Below are positions 10,549 through 23,365 of a DNA stretch of 64,000 nt, piece after piece. The notes under the pieces were generated by a model, which did no database searches, was not told the DNA's origin, and saw only the letters and a list, made by a program, of their open reading frames with translations. Source of the stretch: Siphonodentalium dalli (taxonomy: Eukaryota > Mollusca > Scaphopoda > Gadilida > Siphonodentaliidae); assembly GCA_032622095.1 (NCBI GenBank), contig CP136069.1, positions 166,708,394 to 166,772,393 on the forward strand, given 5' to 3'. Numbering within the stretch: position 1 is the stretch's first letter; the number at the start of each line of letters is the position of its first letter. The translations under genes were made by a program, and so were the position numbers.

Positions 10549-10615
10549 AGCCTGGTCTCACCACCCTCGGCCTGGTCTCACAACCCCGACCTGGTATCAT
10601 TACCCAGCATGGTTT
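10549..10615 (+). repeat. Short minisatellite, 19-20 bp x about 3
   Basis: Successive copies read CAGCCTGGTCTCACCACCCT, CGGCCTGGTCTCACAACCC and CGACCTGGTATCATTACCC, then decay. The same structure lies at about 23240-23306 in the duplicate block, with one substitution just upstream. Confidence 0.85.
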
Positions 10616-11256
10616 CGGCGCCTCCCCGGTTATGCTTCATCCTCTACCATGCTCCTTCATTAGCCGAATTATTTAATGTTCGATGGTCTGTAACTTGGAC
10701 ATTTCTCAACCGATTTACAAAATTCTTTCAGGAGGATCATTGGTACGTCCTATAGATACACGACAGTAAAAATAGTTGAAATCATCGCAAAAAAAAAATT
10801 GCGAAAATTTTGCCCCCACCCAAACCCCAAAAATATAAGTCCGTCCCTGTTCAAAACTTTTTTTCGTATCAAGTTGCTAATGATTAACTGCATAGAAGAT
10901 CTCAAATCTGGATACCTTGCATGCCATAGCCAGACACAGGATATGAAATAAATCGAGTTTTGCGAACCATGGGCGACAACTCTGTGGCGAAAGCGCGGAC
11001 ATAAATTGTAATGCATTCACCCAATAGGGCATAATGAGGTGCACATATGGTCCATATTTGGAGTCTCTGCTGCTCATACTTTTCGAGATACAGCATCCCT
11101 ATTTTTTCACAAAAGGGGAGATAACTCTGTAAATCAAGGGCGGACAATATCCTATATAGTCTATTGACCTAGAATTAGTATAGGTCTATATACGTACGAA
11201 ATTACAGATCTCTATATATTGTACTTCCAGAGATATAAGAGTTACAAAATTGCTAA

Positions 11257-11288
<32 letters not shown>

Positions 11289-11317
11289 TTGGAAAAAAAT
11301 AATAAATTGAATAACAA

Positions 11318-11347
11318 TATACTTCCATATTAAAATATGGAAGTATA
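11318..11347. repeat. Perfect 14-bp-arm palindrome of the 1.4-kb units
   Basis: TATACTTCCATATT, spacer AA, then AATATGGAAGTATA. The same palindrome occurs once in nearly every 1.2-1.4 kb unit of arrays 1-3. Starts are 12721, 14124, 15527, 16939, 18342, 19745, 24006, 25406, 26806, 28206, 29606, 32538, 33931, 35324, 36711, 38098, 39485, 40872, 43711, 45098, 46485, 49324, 50711, 52098, 54943, 60578 and 61821, plus the clustered sites listed separately. I saw no variant of it in the 1.2-1.4 kb families. Confidence 0.95.
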
Positions 11348-12659
11348 ATAAGGGAATCGCGTGAAATTGATTGGTATGTCGATATTATGGTTTATTGACA
11401 TTTCTGTGTTCAGTTTGAACGTTCTGGTGTGACCTCCACCCATGCCTCGAAATTTGGTGACGTGGATAGAAAAGTCGCCATATCTCGGCCAATTTTTGAG
11501 ATATCTTGCTAATTTTTGCGTCATTGTGTTCGTATTTGATGCCCCTATAATATTTACCAGGGTTTTGGTGAGGTATTGTGCCGATATTTTATAATGTAGG
11601 CCAATATGTATGTTGTTCTATTCATACTTTTCGAATATCTCTCGCCTCTATCGACATAATACGGCAAGTAGGTAATCGTTTAGAAGTACTAGAAATTCCC
11701 CATCGAATGACACCAAACACGTGACGATTGGTTGAAGGAATTTAAATTCATAGTGCATTTTCTGTAAACTTGAAAAAAAGGAAGTGGCCACAATTTCTAC
11801 ATTTCTCAACCGATTCATAAAATTCACTCATAATGACACTCAGTACATCTTATAGATACTTCACAACAATTTTGGTTCAAATCAGCGACCAAAAACAATT
11901 GACAAATTTTGACCCCCTCCCTAGTGCGGACAAATTTCATTGGACCTTGGTCAAAATTTCACCATTTCATCTTCTCTCTATAGATAAGACGCTCACATAA
12001 ACCAAATCCAGTTTATATGCGTCGTCTAGGAGGAGATAGAGTCAAAAGCACTTTCTCCTCAATTGATGTATGAATACAATGTTCGATGGTCTGTAACTTG
12101 GACATTTCTCAACCGATTTACAAAATTCTTTCAGGAGGATCATTGGTACGTCCTATAGATACACGACAGTAAAAATAGTTGAAATCATCGCAAAAAAAAA
12201 ATTGCGAAAATTTTGCCCCCACCCAAACCCCAAAAATATAAGTCCGTCCCTGTTCAAAACTTTTTTTCGTATCAAGTTGCTAATGATTAACTGCATAGAA
12301 GATCTCAAATCTGGATACCTTGCATGCCATAGCCAGACACAGGATATGAAATAAATCGAGTTTTGCGAACCATGGGCGACAACTCTGTGGCGAAAGCGCG
12401 GACATAAATTGTAATGCATTCACCCAATAGGGCATAATGAGGTGCACATATGGTCCATATTTGGAGTCTCTGCTGCTCATACTTTTCGAGATACAGCATC
12501 CCTATTTTTTCACAAAAGGGGAGATAACTCTGTAAATCAAGGGCGGACAATATCCTATATAGTCTATTGACCTAGAATTAGTATAGGTCTATATACGTAC
12601 GAAATTACAGATCTCTATATATTGTACTTCCAGAGATATAAGAGTTACAAAATTGCTAA

Positions 12660-12691
<32 letters not shown>

Positions 12692-14062
12692 TTGGAAAAA
12701 AATAATAAATTGAATAACAATATACTTCCATATTAAAATATGGAAGTATAATAAGGGAATCGCGTGAAATTGATTGGTATGTCGATATTATGGTTTATTG
12801 ACATTTCTGTGTTCAGTTTGAACGTTCTGGTGTGACCTCCACCCATGCCTCGAAATTTGGTGACGTGGATAGAAAAGTCGCCATATCTCGGCCAATTTTT
12901 GAGATATCTTGCTAATTTTTGCGTCATTGTGTTCGTATTTGATGCCCCTATAATATTTACCAGGGTTTTGGTGAGGTATTGTGCCGATATTTTATAATGT
13001 AGGCCAATATGTATGTTGTTCTATTCATACTTTTCGAATATCTCTCGCCTCTATCGACATAATACGGCAAGTAGGTAATCGTTTAGAAGTACTAGAAATT
13101 CCCCATCGAATGACACCAAACACGTGACGATTGGTTGAAGGAATTTAAATTCATAGTGCATTTTCTGTAAACTTGAAAAAAAGGAAGTGGCCACAATTTC
13201 TACATTTCTCAACCGATTCATAAAATTCACTCATAATGACACTCAGTACATCTTATAGATACTTCACAACAATTTTGGTTCAAATCAGCGACCAAAAACA
13301 ATTGACAAATTTTGACCCCCTCCCTAGTGCGGACAAATTTCATTGGACCTTGGTCAAAATTTCACCATTTCATCTTCTCTCTATAGATAAGACGCTCACA
13401 TAAACCAAATCCAGTTTATATGCGTCGTCTAGGAGGAGATAGAGTCAAAAGCACTTTCTCCTCAATTGATGTATGAATACAATGTTCGATGGTCTGTAAC
13501 TTGGACATTTCTCAACCGATTTACAAAATTCTTTCAGGAGGATCATTGGTACGTCCTATAGATACACGACAGTAAAAATAGTTGAAATCATCGCAAAAAA
13601 AAAATTGCGAAAATTTTGCCCCCACCCAAACCCCAAAAATATAAGTCCGTCCCTGTTCAAAACTTTTTTTCGTATCAAGTTGCTAATGATTAACTGCATA
13701 GAAGATCTCAAATCTGGATACCTTGCATGCCATAGCCAGACACAGGATATGAAATAAATCGAGTTTTGCGAACCATGGGCGACAACTCTGTGGCGAAAGC
13801 GCGGACATAAATTGTAATGCATTCACCCAATAGGGCATAATGAGGTGCACATATGGTCCATATTTGGAGTCTCTGCTGCTCATACTTTTCGAGATACAGC
13901 ATCCCTATTTTTTCACAAAAGGGGAGATAACTCTGTAAATCAAGGGCGGACAATATCCTATATAGTCTATTGACCTAGAATTAGTATAGGTCTATATACG
14001 TACGAAATTACAGATCTCTATATATTGTACTTCCAGAGATATAAGAGTTACAAAATTGCTAA

Positions 14063-14094
<32 letters not shown>

Positions 14095-15465
14095 TTGGAA
14101 AAAAATAATAAATTGAATAACAATATACTTCCATATTAAAATATGGAAGTATAATAAGGGAATCGCGTGAAATTGATTGGTATGTCGATATTATGGTTTA
14201 TTGACATTTCTGTGTTCAGTTTGAACGTTCTGGTGTGACCTCCACCCATGCCTCGAAATTTGGTGACGTGGATAGAAAAGTCGCCATATCTCGGCCAATT
14301 TTTGAGATATCTTGCTAATTTTTGCGTCATTGTGTTCGTATTTGATGCCCCTATAATATTTACCAGGGTTTTGGTGAGGTATTGTGCCGATATTTTATAA
14401 TGTAGGCCAATATGTATGTTGTTCTATTCATACTTTTCGAATATCTCTCGCCTCTATCGACATAATACGGCAAGTAGGTAATCGTTTAGAAGTACTAGAA
14501 ATTCCCCATCGAATGACACCAAACACGTGACGATTGGTTGAAGGAATTTAAATTCATAGTGCATTTTCTGTAAACTTGAAAAAAAGGAAGTGGCCACAAT
14601 TTCTACATTTCTCAACCGATTCATAAAATTCACTCATAATGACACTCAGTACATCTTATAGATACTTCACAACAATTTTGGTTCAAATCAGCGACCAAAA
14701 ACAATTGACAAATTTTGACCCCCTCCCTAGTGCGGACAAATTTCATTGGACCTTGGTCAAAATTTCACCATTTCATCTTCTCTCTATAGATAAGACGCTC
14801 ACATAAACCAAATCCAGTTTATATGCGTCGTCTAGGAGGAGATAGAGTCAAAAGCACTTTCTCCTCAATTGATGTATGAATACAATGTTCGATGGTCTGT
14901 AACTTGGACATTTCTCAACCGATTTACAAAATTCTTTCAGGAGGATCATTGGTACGTCCTATAGATACACGACAGTAAAAATAGTTGAAATCATCGCAAA
15001 AAAAAAATTGCGAAAATTTTGCCCCCACCCAAACCCCAAAAATATAAGTCCGTCCCTGTTCAAAACTTTTTTTCGTATCAAGTTGCTAATGATTAACTGC
15101 ATAGAAGATCTCAAATCTGGATACCTTGCATGCCATAGCCAGACACAGGATATGAAATAAATCGAGTTTTGCGAACCATGGGCGACAACTCTGTGGCGAA
15201 AGCGCGGACATAAATTGTAATGCATTCACCCAATAGGGCATAATGAGGTGCACATATGGTCCATATTTGGAGTCTCTGCTGCTCATACTTTTCGAGATAC
15301 AGCATCCCTATTTTTTCACAAAAGGGGAGATAACTCTGTAAATCAAGGGCGGACAATATCCTATATAGTCTATTGACCTAGAATTAGTATAGGTCTATAT
15401 ACGTACGAAATTACAGATCTCTATATATTGTACTTCCAGAGATATAAGAGTTACAAAATTGCTAA

Positions 15466-15497
<32 letters not shown>

Positions 15498-15791
15498 TTG
15501 GAAAAAAATAATAAATTGAATAACAATATACTTCCATATTAAAATATGGAAGTATAATAAGGGAATCGCGTGAAATTGATTGGTATGTCGATATTATGGT
15601 TTATTGACATTTCTGTGTTCAGTTTGAACGTTCTGGTGTGACCTCCACCCATGCCTCGAAATTTGGTGACGTGGATAGAAAAGTCGCCATATCTCGGCCA
15701 ATTTTTGAGATATCTTGCTAATTTTTGCGTCATTGTGTTCGTATTTGATGCCCCTATAATATTTACCAGGGTTTTGGTGAGGTATTGTGCC

Positions 15792-15812
15792 GATATTTTC
15801 GATATTTTATAA
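15792..15812 (+). repeat. 9-bp duplication at the A1a/A1b switch
   Basis: CGATATTTT occurs twice in a row here and once in every other unit at this position, which makes this unit 1412 instead of 1403 bp. Left of it the sequence carries A1a markers; right of it (from GTTCTGTTCAT, about 15834) it carries A1b markers. This fits a slightly misaligned crossover. Confidence 0.85.
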
Positions 15813-15830
15813 TGTAGGCCAATATGTATG

Positions 15831-16877
15831 TTGTTCTGTTCATACTTTTCGAATATCTCTCGCCTCTATCGACATAATACGGCAAGTAGGTAATCGTTTA
15901 GAAGTACTAGAAATTCCCCATCGAATGACACCAAACACGTGACGATTGGTTAAAGGAATTTAAATTCATAGTGCATTTTCTGTAAACTTGAAAAAAAGGA
16001 AGTGGCCACAATTTCTACCTTTCTCAACCGATTCATAAAATTCACTCATAATGACACTCAGTACATCTTATAGATACTTCACAACAATTTTGGTTCAAAT
16101 CAGCGACCAAAAAAAATTGACAAATTTTGACCCCCTCCCTAGTGCGGACAAATTTCATTGGATCTTGGTCAAAATTTCACCATTTCATCTTCTCTCTATA
16201 GATAAGACGCTCACATAAACCAAATCCAGTTTATATGCGTCGTCTAGGAGGAGATAGAGTCAAAAGCACTTTCTCCTCAATTGATGTATAAATACAATGT
16301 TCGATGGTCTGTAACTTGGACATTTCTCAACCGATTTACAAAATTCTTTCAGGAGGATCATTAGTACGTCCTATAGATACACGACAGTAAATATAGTTGA
16401 AATCATCGCAAAAAAAAAATTGCAAAATTTTTGCCCCCACCCAAACCCCAAAAATATAAGTCCGTCCCTGTTCAAAACTTTTTTTCGTATCAAGTTGCTA
16501 ATGATTAACTGCATAGAAGATCTCAAATCTGGATACCTTGCATGCCATAGCCAGACACAGGATATGAAATAAATCGAGTTTTGCGAGCCATGGGCGACAA
16601 CTCTGTGGCGAAAGCGCGGACATAAATTGTAATGCATTCACCCAATAGGGCATAATGAGTTGTACATATGGTCCATATTTGGAGTCTCTGCTGCTCATAC
16701 TTTTCGAGATACAGCATCCCCATTTTTTCACAAAAGGGGAGATAACTCTGTAAATCAAGGGCGGACAATATCCTATATAGTCTATTGACCTAGAATTAGT
16801 ATAGGTCTATATACGTACGAAATTCCAGATCTCTATATATTGTACTTCCAAAGATAAATGAGTTACAAATTTGCTAA

Positions 16878-16909
<32 letters not shown>

Positions 16910-18280
16910 TTGGAAAAAAATAATAAATTGAATAACAATATACTTCCATATTAAAATATGGAAGTATAATAAGGGAATCGCGCGAAATTGATTGGTATGT
17001 CGATATTATGGTTTATTGACATTTCTGTGTTCAGTTTGAACGTTCTGGTGTGACCTCCACCCATGCCTCGAAATTTGGTGACGTGGATAGAAAAGTCGCC
17101 ATATCTCGGCCAATTTTTGAGATATCTTGCTCATTTTTGCGTCATTGTGTTCGTATTTGATGCCCCTATAATATTTACCAGGGTTTTGGTGAGGTATTGT
17201 GCCGATATTTTATAATGTAGGCCAATATGTATGTTGTTCTGTTCATACTTTTCGAATATCTCTCGCCTCTATCGACATAATACGGCAAGTAGGTAATCGT
17301 TTAGAAGTACTAGAAATTCCCCATCGAATGACACCAAACACGTGACGATTGGTTAAAGGAATTTAAATTCATAGTGCATTTTCTGTAAACTTGAAAAAAA
17401 GGAAGTGGCCACAATTTCTACCTTTCTCAACCGATTCATAAAATTCACTCATAATGACACTCAGTACATCTTATAGATACTTCACAACAATTTTGGTTCA
17501 AATCAGCGACCAAAAAAAATTGACAAATTTTGACCCCCTCCCTAGTGCGGACAAATTTCATTGGATCTTGGTCAAAATTTCACCATTTCATCTTCTCTCT
17601 ATAGATAAGACGCTCACATAAACCAAATCCAGTTTATATGCGTCGTCTAGGAGGAGATAGAGTCAAAAGCACTTTCTCCTCAATTGATGTATAAATACAA
17701 TGTTCGATGGTCTGTAACTTGGACATTTCTCAACCGATTTACAAAATTCTTTCAGGAGGATCATTAGTACGTCCTATAGATACACGACAGTAAATATAGT
17801 TGAAATCATCGCAAAAAAAAAATTGCAAAATTTTTGCCCCCACCCAAACCCCAAAAATATAAGTCCGTCCCTGTTCAAAACTTTTTTTCGTATCAAGTTG
17901 CTAATGATTAACTGCATAGAAGATCTCAAATCTGGATACCTTGCATGCCATAGCCAGACACAGGATATGAAATAAATCGAGTTTTGCGAGCCATGGGCGA
18001 CAACTCTGTGGCGAAAGCGCGGACATAAATTGTAATGCATTCACCCAATAGGGCATAATGAGTTGTACATATGGTCCATATTTGGAGTCTCTGCTGCTCA
18101 TACTTTTCGAGATACAGCATCCCCATTTTTTCACAAAAGGGGAGATAACTCTGTAAATCAAGGGCGGACAATATCCTATATAGTCTATTGACCTAGAATT
18201 AGTATAGGTCTATATACGTACGAAATTCCAGATCTCTATATATTGTACTTCCAAAGATAAATGAGTTACAAATTTGCTAA

Positions 18281-18312
<32 letters not shown>

Positions 18313-19683
18313 TTGGAAAAAAATAATAAATTGAATAACAATATACTTCCATATTAAAATATGGAAGTATAATAAGGGAATCGCGCGAAATTGATTGGTA
18401 TGTCGATATTATGGTTTATTGACATTTCTGTGTTCAGTTTGAACGTTCTGGTGTGACCTCCACCCATGCCTCGAAATTTGGTGACGTGGATAGAAAAGTC
18501 GCCATATCTCGGCCAATTTTTGAGATATCTTGCTCATTTTTGCGTCATTGTGTTCGTATTTGATGCCCCTATAATATTTACCAGGGTTTTGGTGAGGTAT
18601 TGTGCCGATATTTTATAATGTAGGCCAATATGTATGTTGTTCTGTTCATACTTTTCGAATATCTCTCGCCTCTATCGACATAATACGGCAAGTAGGTAAT
18701 CGTTTAGAAGTACTAGAAATTCCCCATCGAATGACACCAAACACGTGACGATTGGTTAAAGGAATTTAAATTCATAGTGCATTTTCTGTAAACTTGAAAA
18801 AAAGGAAGTGGCCACAATTTCTACCTTTCTCAACCGATTCATAAAATTCACTCATAATGACACTCAGTACATCTTATAGATACTTCACAACAATTTTGGT
18901 TCAAATCAGCGACCAAAAAAAATTGACAAATTTTGACCCCCTCCCTAGTGCGGACAAATTTCATTGGATCTTGGTCAAAATTTCACCATTTCATCTTCTC
19001 TCTATAGATAAGACGCTCACATAAACCAAATCCAGTTTATATGCGTCGTCTAGGAGGAGATAGAGTCAAAAGCACTTTCTCCTCAATTGATGTATAAATA
19101 CAATGTTCGATGGTCTGTAACTTGGACATTTCTCAACCGATTTACAAAATTCTTTCAGGAGGATCATTAGTACGTCCTATAGATACACGACAGTAAATAT
19201 AGTTGAAATCATCGCAAAAAAAAAATTGCAAAATTTTTGCCCCCACCCAAACCCCAAAAATATAAGTCCGTCCCTGTTCAAAACTTTTTTTCGTATCAAG
19301 TTGCTAATGATTAACTGCATAGAAGATCTCAAATCTGGATACCTTGCATGCCATAGCCAGACACAGGATATGAAATAAATCGAGTTTTGCGAGCCATGGG
19401 CGACAACTCTGTGGCGAAAGCGCGGACATAAATTGTAATGCATTCACCCAATAGGGCATAATGAGTTGTACATATGGTCCATATTTGGAGTCTCTGCTGC
19501 TCATACTTTTCGAGATACAGCATCCCCATTTTTTCACAAAAGGGGAGATAACTCTGTAAATCAAGGGCGGACAATATCCTATATAGTCTATTGACCTAGA
19601 ATTAGTATAGGTCTATATACGTACGAAATTCCAGATCTCTATATATTGTACTTCCAAAGATAAATGAGTTACAAATTTGCTAA

Positions 19684-19715
<32 letters not shown>

Positions 19716-21104
19716 TTGGAAAAAAATAATAAATTGAATAACAATATACTTCCATATTAAAATATGGAAGTATAATAAGGGAATCGCGCGAAATTGATTG
19801 GTATGTCGATATTATGGTTTATTGACATTTCTGTGTTCAGTTTGAACGTTCTGGTGTGACCTCCACCCATGCCTCGAAATTTGGTGACGTGGATAGAAAA
19901 GTCGCCATATCTCGGCCAATTTTTGAGATATCTTGCTCATTTTTGCGTCATTGTGTTCGTATTTGATGCCCCTATAATATTTACCAGGGTTTTGGTGAGG
20001 TATTGTGCCGATATTTTATAATGTAGGCCAATATGTATGTTGTTCTGTTCATACTTTTCGAATATCTCTCGCCTCTATCGACATAATACGGCAAGTAGGT
20101 AATCGTTTAGAAGTACTAGAAATTCCCCATCGAATGACACCAAACACGTGACGATTGGTTAAAGGAATTTAAATTCATAGTGCATTTTCTGTAAACTTGA
20201 AAAAAAGGAAGTGGCCACAATTTCTACCTTTCTCAACCGATTCATAAAATTCACTCATAATGACACTCAGTACATCTTATAGATACTTCACAACAATTTT
20301 GGTTCAAATCAGCGACCAAAAAAAATTGACAAATTTTGACCCCCTCCCTAGTGCGGACAAATTTCATTGGATCTTGGTCAAAATTTCACCATTTCATCTT
20401 CTCTCTATAGATAAGACGCTCACATAAACCAAATCCAGTTTATATGCGTCGTCTAGGAGGAGATAGAGTCAAAAGCACTTTCTCCTCAATTGATGTATAA
20501 ATACAATGTTCGATGGTCTGTAACTTGGACATTTCTCAACCGATTTACAAAATTCTTTCAGGAGGATCATTAGTACGTCCTATAGATACACGACAGTAAA
20601 TATAGTTGAAATCATCGCAAAAAAAAAATTGCAAAATTTTTGCCCCCACCCAAACCCCAAAAATATAAGTCCGTCCCTGTTCAAAACTTTTTTTCGTATC
20701 AAGTTGCTAATGATTAACTGCATAGAAGATCTCAAATCTGGATACCTTGCATGCCATAGCCAGACACAGGATATGAAATAAATCGAGTTTTGCGAGCCAT
20801 GGGCGACAACTCTGTGGCGAAAGCGCGGACATAAATTGTAATGCATTCACCCAATAGGGCATAATGAGTTGTACATATGGTCCATATTTGGAGTCTCTGC
20901 TGCTCATACTTTTCGAGATACAGCATCCCCATTTTTTCACAAAAGGGGAGATAACTCTGTAAATCAAGGGCGGACAATATCCTATATAGTCTATTGACCT
21001 AGAATTAGTATAGGTCTATATACGTACGAAATTCCAGATCTCTATATATTGTACTTCCAAAGATAAATGAGTTACAAATTTGCTAAGAATAATAATAATA
21101 ATAA
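15831..21104 (+). repeat. Satellite array 1, subtype A1b (1403-bp units)
   Basis: Units start at 16296, 17699, 19102 and 20505 (partial). They differ from A1a at shared positions: TTGGTTAAAGG for TTGGTTGAAGG, GATGTATAAATAC for GATGTATGAATAC, CATTAGTACG for CATTGGTACG, GAGTTGTACATATGG for GAGGTGCACATATGG, and AGATAAATGAGTTAC for AGATATAAGAGTTAC. Several of these changes are shared with type C, so A1b looks intermediate. The last unit is cut in its (AAT)n at 21089-21104, directly before CTAG. Confidence 0.93.
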
Positions 21105-21137
21105 CTAGAGGGGTAAAATTCTGGCCTGCAGAATTTT
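21105..21137 (-). mobile_element. CTAG plus hairpin terminus, flank 2
   Basis: Identical to 8415-8447: CTAG at 21105-21108 and 9-bp arms AAAATTCTG and CAGAATTTT around GCCTG. The left neighbour here is a truncated A1b unit, not the 2029-bp unit, yet the AAT-CTAG joint is the same. Confidence 0.45.
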
Positions 21138-23172
21138 GATACTTCCATATAAATTCCCCATCCCCGATCACCATCCATAATTCAATCCTCCACCCACCGC
21201 TATTCAATCCTTACCCATAAACCGCTTCATAACCCTGATATTTCGATAAGAACAACCTTAGTCGTAGCCGATCTATAATCACAACCCTTTCCATAGACAT
21301 ATCTACAGCACTTAACTCTAACCCAATAAAATACCCTGAACATATTCATTACCCTCCCGCAAACCATATCCATAGCTATACATTGACCTTACCATAACCC
21401 TTTCGATAAGCATAGTCATACATACACAAGTACCCAAAACCAAATCCTTTGTAAAACTGACACCGTCACAATTTTGACATTCACAATATCCACAACTGTA
21501 ACCCAATTTATAAACCACATCATGTCCATAACATTAACATTAAACATAACACTGATCTACACATATCTATAATCATATACTTAATGTATTATATAGTCAT
21601 CAGGGTATAAAATATTAAATATGAGTCGAAGAATTCTGACCGGAAATTATTCTATTGATTAATATTGATTTCATTTCGAATATCTACTGGTCTAAAAATG
21701 TGTGGTTTTTCAGCTAACGAACAATAGTTGTTACTGTTACCAGTGACCAGGTCTGTTCTAAAAATAAATCAATAACTTGTCCCAATTAATCATCTCATTT
21801 CATAATGAAATATTTGAAATAAATTCAATATGAGCTGATAGAAGTCTTTCCGGACAAGGGTCTTTAATTCATATTTATCATTTTGTATCCACAAAACTAT
21901 TTCAAACTTGTTATTTAAAGAGTTAGTCATATTGTTAACCCTTCACATTAAATTTTATAACTGTATACTGTCATCCGGGAGTATTTTTCTACATGATAAG
22001 TGAATGCATGTAACATCTATCAGGCACTTAATCTTGATTAACTCATTGGGCATTCATTTGAAAAGTTAAACAAATTCACCGAATTTCCACGTGGATAGTA
22101 CCGACCACATCCAATTTGTTTTATCTCAATTTCTCCATTTTGTTCTTTGCTAGTTTAACTTGAAGTTGCCAAAAGCCTCGACCAACCGATGCGTGTTCTC
22201 CGTTAGACGGGTGGCTTTTATACCACAGTCAAACTTTCAGGATGTATCTATTGTATACTGATGCAGATGCTCATACATTTCACTCACTCCTTCACTATCC
22301 TGCCTGAATTTCGACTTTTGCCATATATCGATGTAGGCTGTGTTCCTATGCATGTAGTATGTATTACGCTATATATCGTCGCCACGAGTGAATCATTTGC
22401 TCTAAAACTTAAGAAATCGCACCAGTGTTGGGCGTTGGTATCCCTTATCACAACCACACGTCAACAAAATTTTATCTCCATATTTGATTTTTCCAAGTAT
22501 TTTTAGACTTTTGGTTTTTGTTGGAATTTGCCAATATGTACCCACCTGAACACGAGCTGTCCGTTAGTCAGGTTGCTCTGTCAGTAGAGGGGTCAAACTT
22601 TGGGATATTAACAAAAATATATCAACGTACCTGCTCCTGCATTACCTCGCTCCTTCATTAACCCTTTCGGATTTGGCGAGAAAAATAGCTTAGTGATACA
22701 GCACTTAAATATACGTGTTAACATTATAAAGCCTCGCCACGGGTAAACCTTCTACCTTAGGGCAAATTAAGCAGATATCGATAAGTTGCGCTTGGATACT
22801 ATCTATCATATCCACTATTCAAAAAAATTTAATATCGATGTTTGATTTTTAGACAATTTTCCCCCCTTTGATTTTCGTTGGAAATTGCAAAAAGTCTGAA
22901 CTCACCGGAAGCTAGCACGCTGTTTGATAGTTTACTGTTACAGTAGAGCTGTCAAACTTTGGGGGGCTACCTACGGGATAATGCAGTACCTGCTCCTACA
23001 TTAACCTTGCTCATCAATTAGCCCGTTGGATTTGGCGCCAAAAATAAGTCATTTTTATTGTCGATGTCGTAGATCGGTAACGGTTAGGGAAAAAACTTAA
23101 AAATGGTATATTCCGGTGCGAATCACTCTTCCCATTCGGAAAATGCAATAAAAATATTATACCGCTGGACTT

Positions 23173-23209
<37 letters not shown>

Positions 23210-23365
23210 AAAATCTGCCGTTTACATCCGCCACCCTTCAGCCTGGTCTCACCACCCTCGGCCTGGTCTCACAACCCCGACCTGGTATCATTACCCAGCA
23301 TGGTTTCGGCGCCTCCCCGGTTATGCTTCATCCTCTACCATGCTCCTTCATTAGCCGAATTATTT
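21105..23365 (+). repeat. Flank block B, copy 2
   Basis: Near-identical copy of 8415-10674, offset 12690 (12691 after the poly-T). Differences seen are at 21690 (T to G), 21708 (G to T), 22211 (A to G), 22937 (T to G), 23070 (A to T), one extra T in the poly-T, and CACCCTTCAG for CACCCGTCAG near 23237. Contents are as in copy 1, including the 355-bp repeats (22120-23090) and the minisatellite. No gene recognised. Confidence 0.95.

Larger units (their letters stand above)
8415..10674 (+). repeat. Flank block B, copy 1 (2.26 kb)
   Basis: This block separates the 2029-bp array from the 1403-bp array and recurs at 21105-23365 with about six substitutions and one T indel by eye. In order it holds a CTAG-hairpin terminus, a C-rich and G-poor stretch rich in CATAACC-like words (about 8450-8840), an unassigned AT-rich stretch (about 8890-9430), degenerate 355-bp repeats (about 9430-10400), a T33 tract, a 19-20 bp minisatellite, and then the first unit at 10675. 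No gene is recognised. The open frames within it (81-87 codons) have no recognisable features. Confidence 0.9.
10675..15830 (+). repeat. Satellite array 1, subtype A1a (1403-bp units)
   Basis: Units start at 10675, 12078, 13481 and 14884 (AATGTTCGATGG landmark) with an exact 1403-bp period. I saw no differences among the first units. Each has ten AAT triplets (11258 onward), a palindrome (11318-11347, 12721-12750, 14124-14153, 15527-15556) and two related modules 303 bp apart starting CATTTCTCAACCGAT. A 64-codon minus-strand frame (11330-11524 and equivalents) recurs in most units but has no recognisable domain. Confidence 0.95.

Noticed and set aside
8415-10674. Complete Helitron with both ends inside the flank block.
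   Set aside because: A 3'-like end is seen at 8415, but I could not identify a TC-starting 5' end with a proper target context, and the block's right joint lies at a different place in the unit than its left joint.
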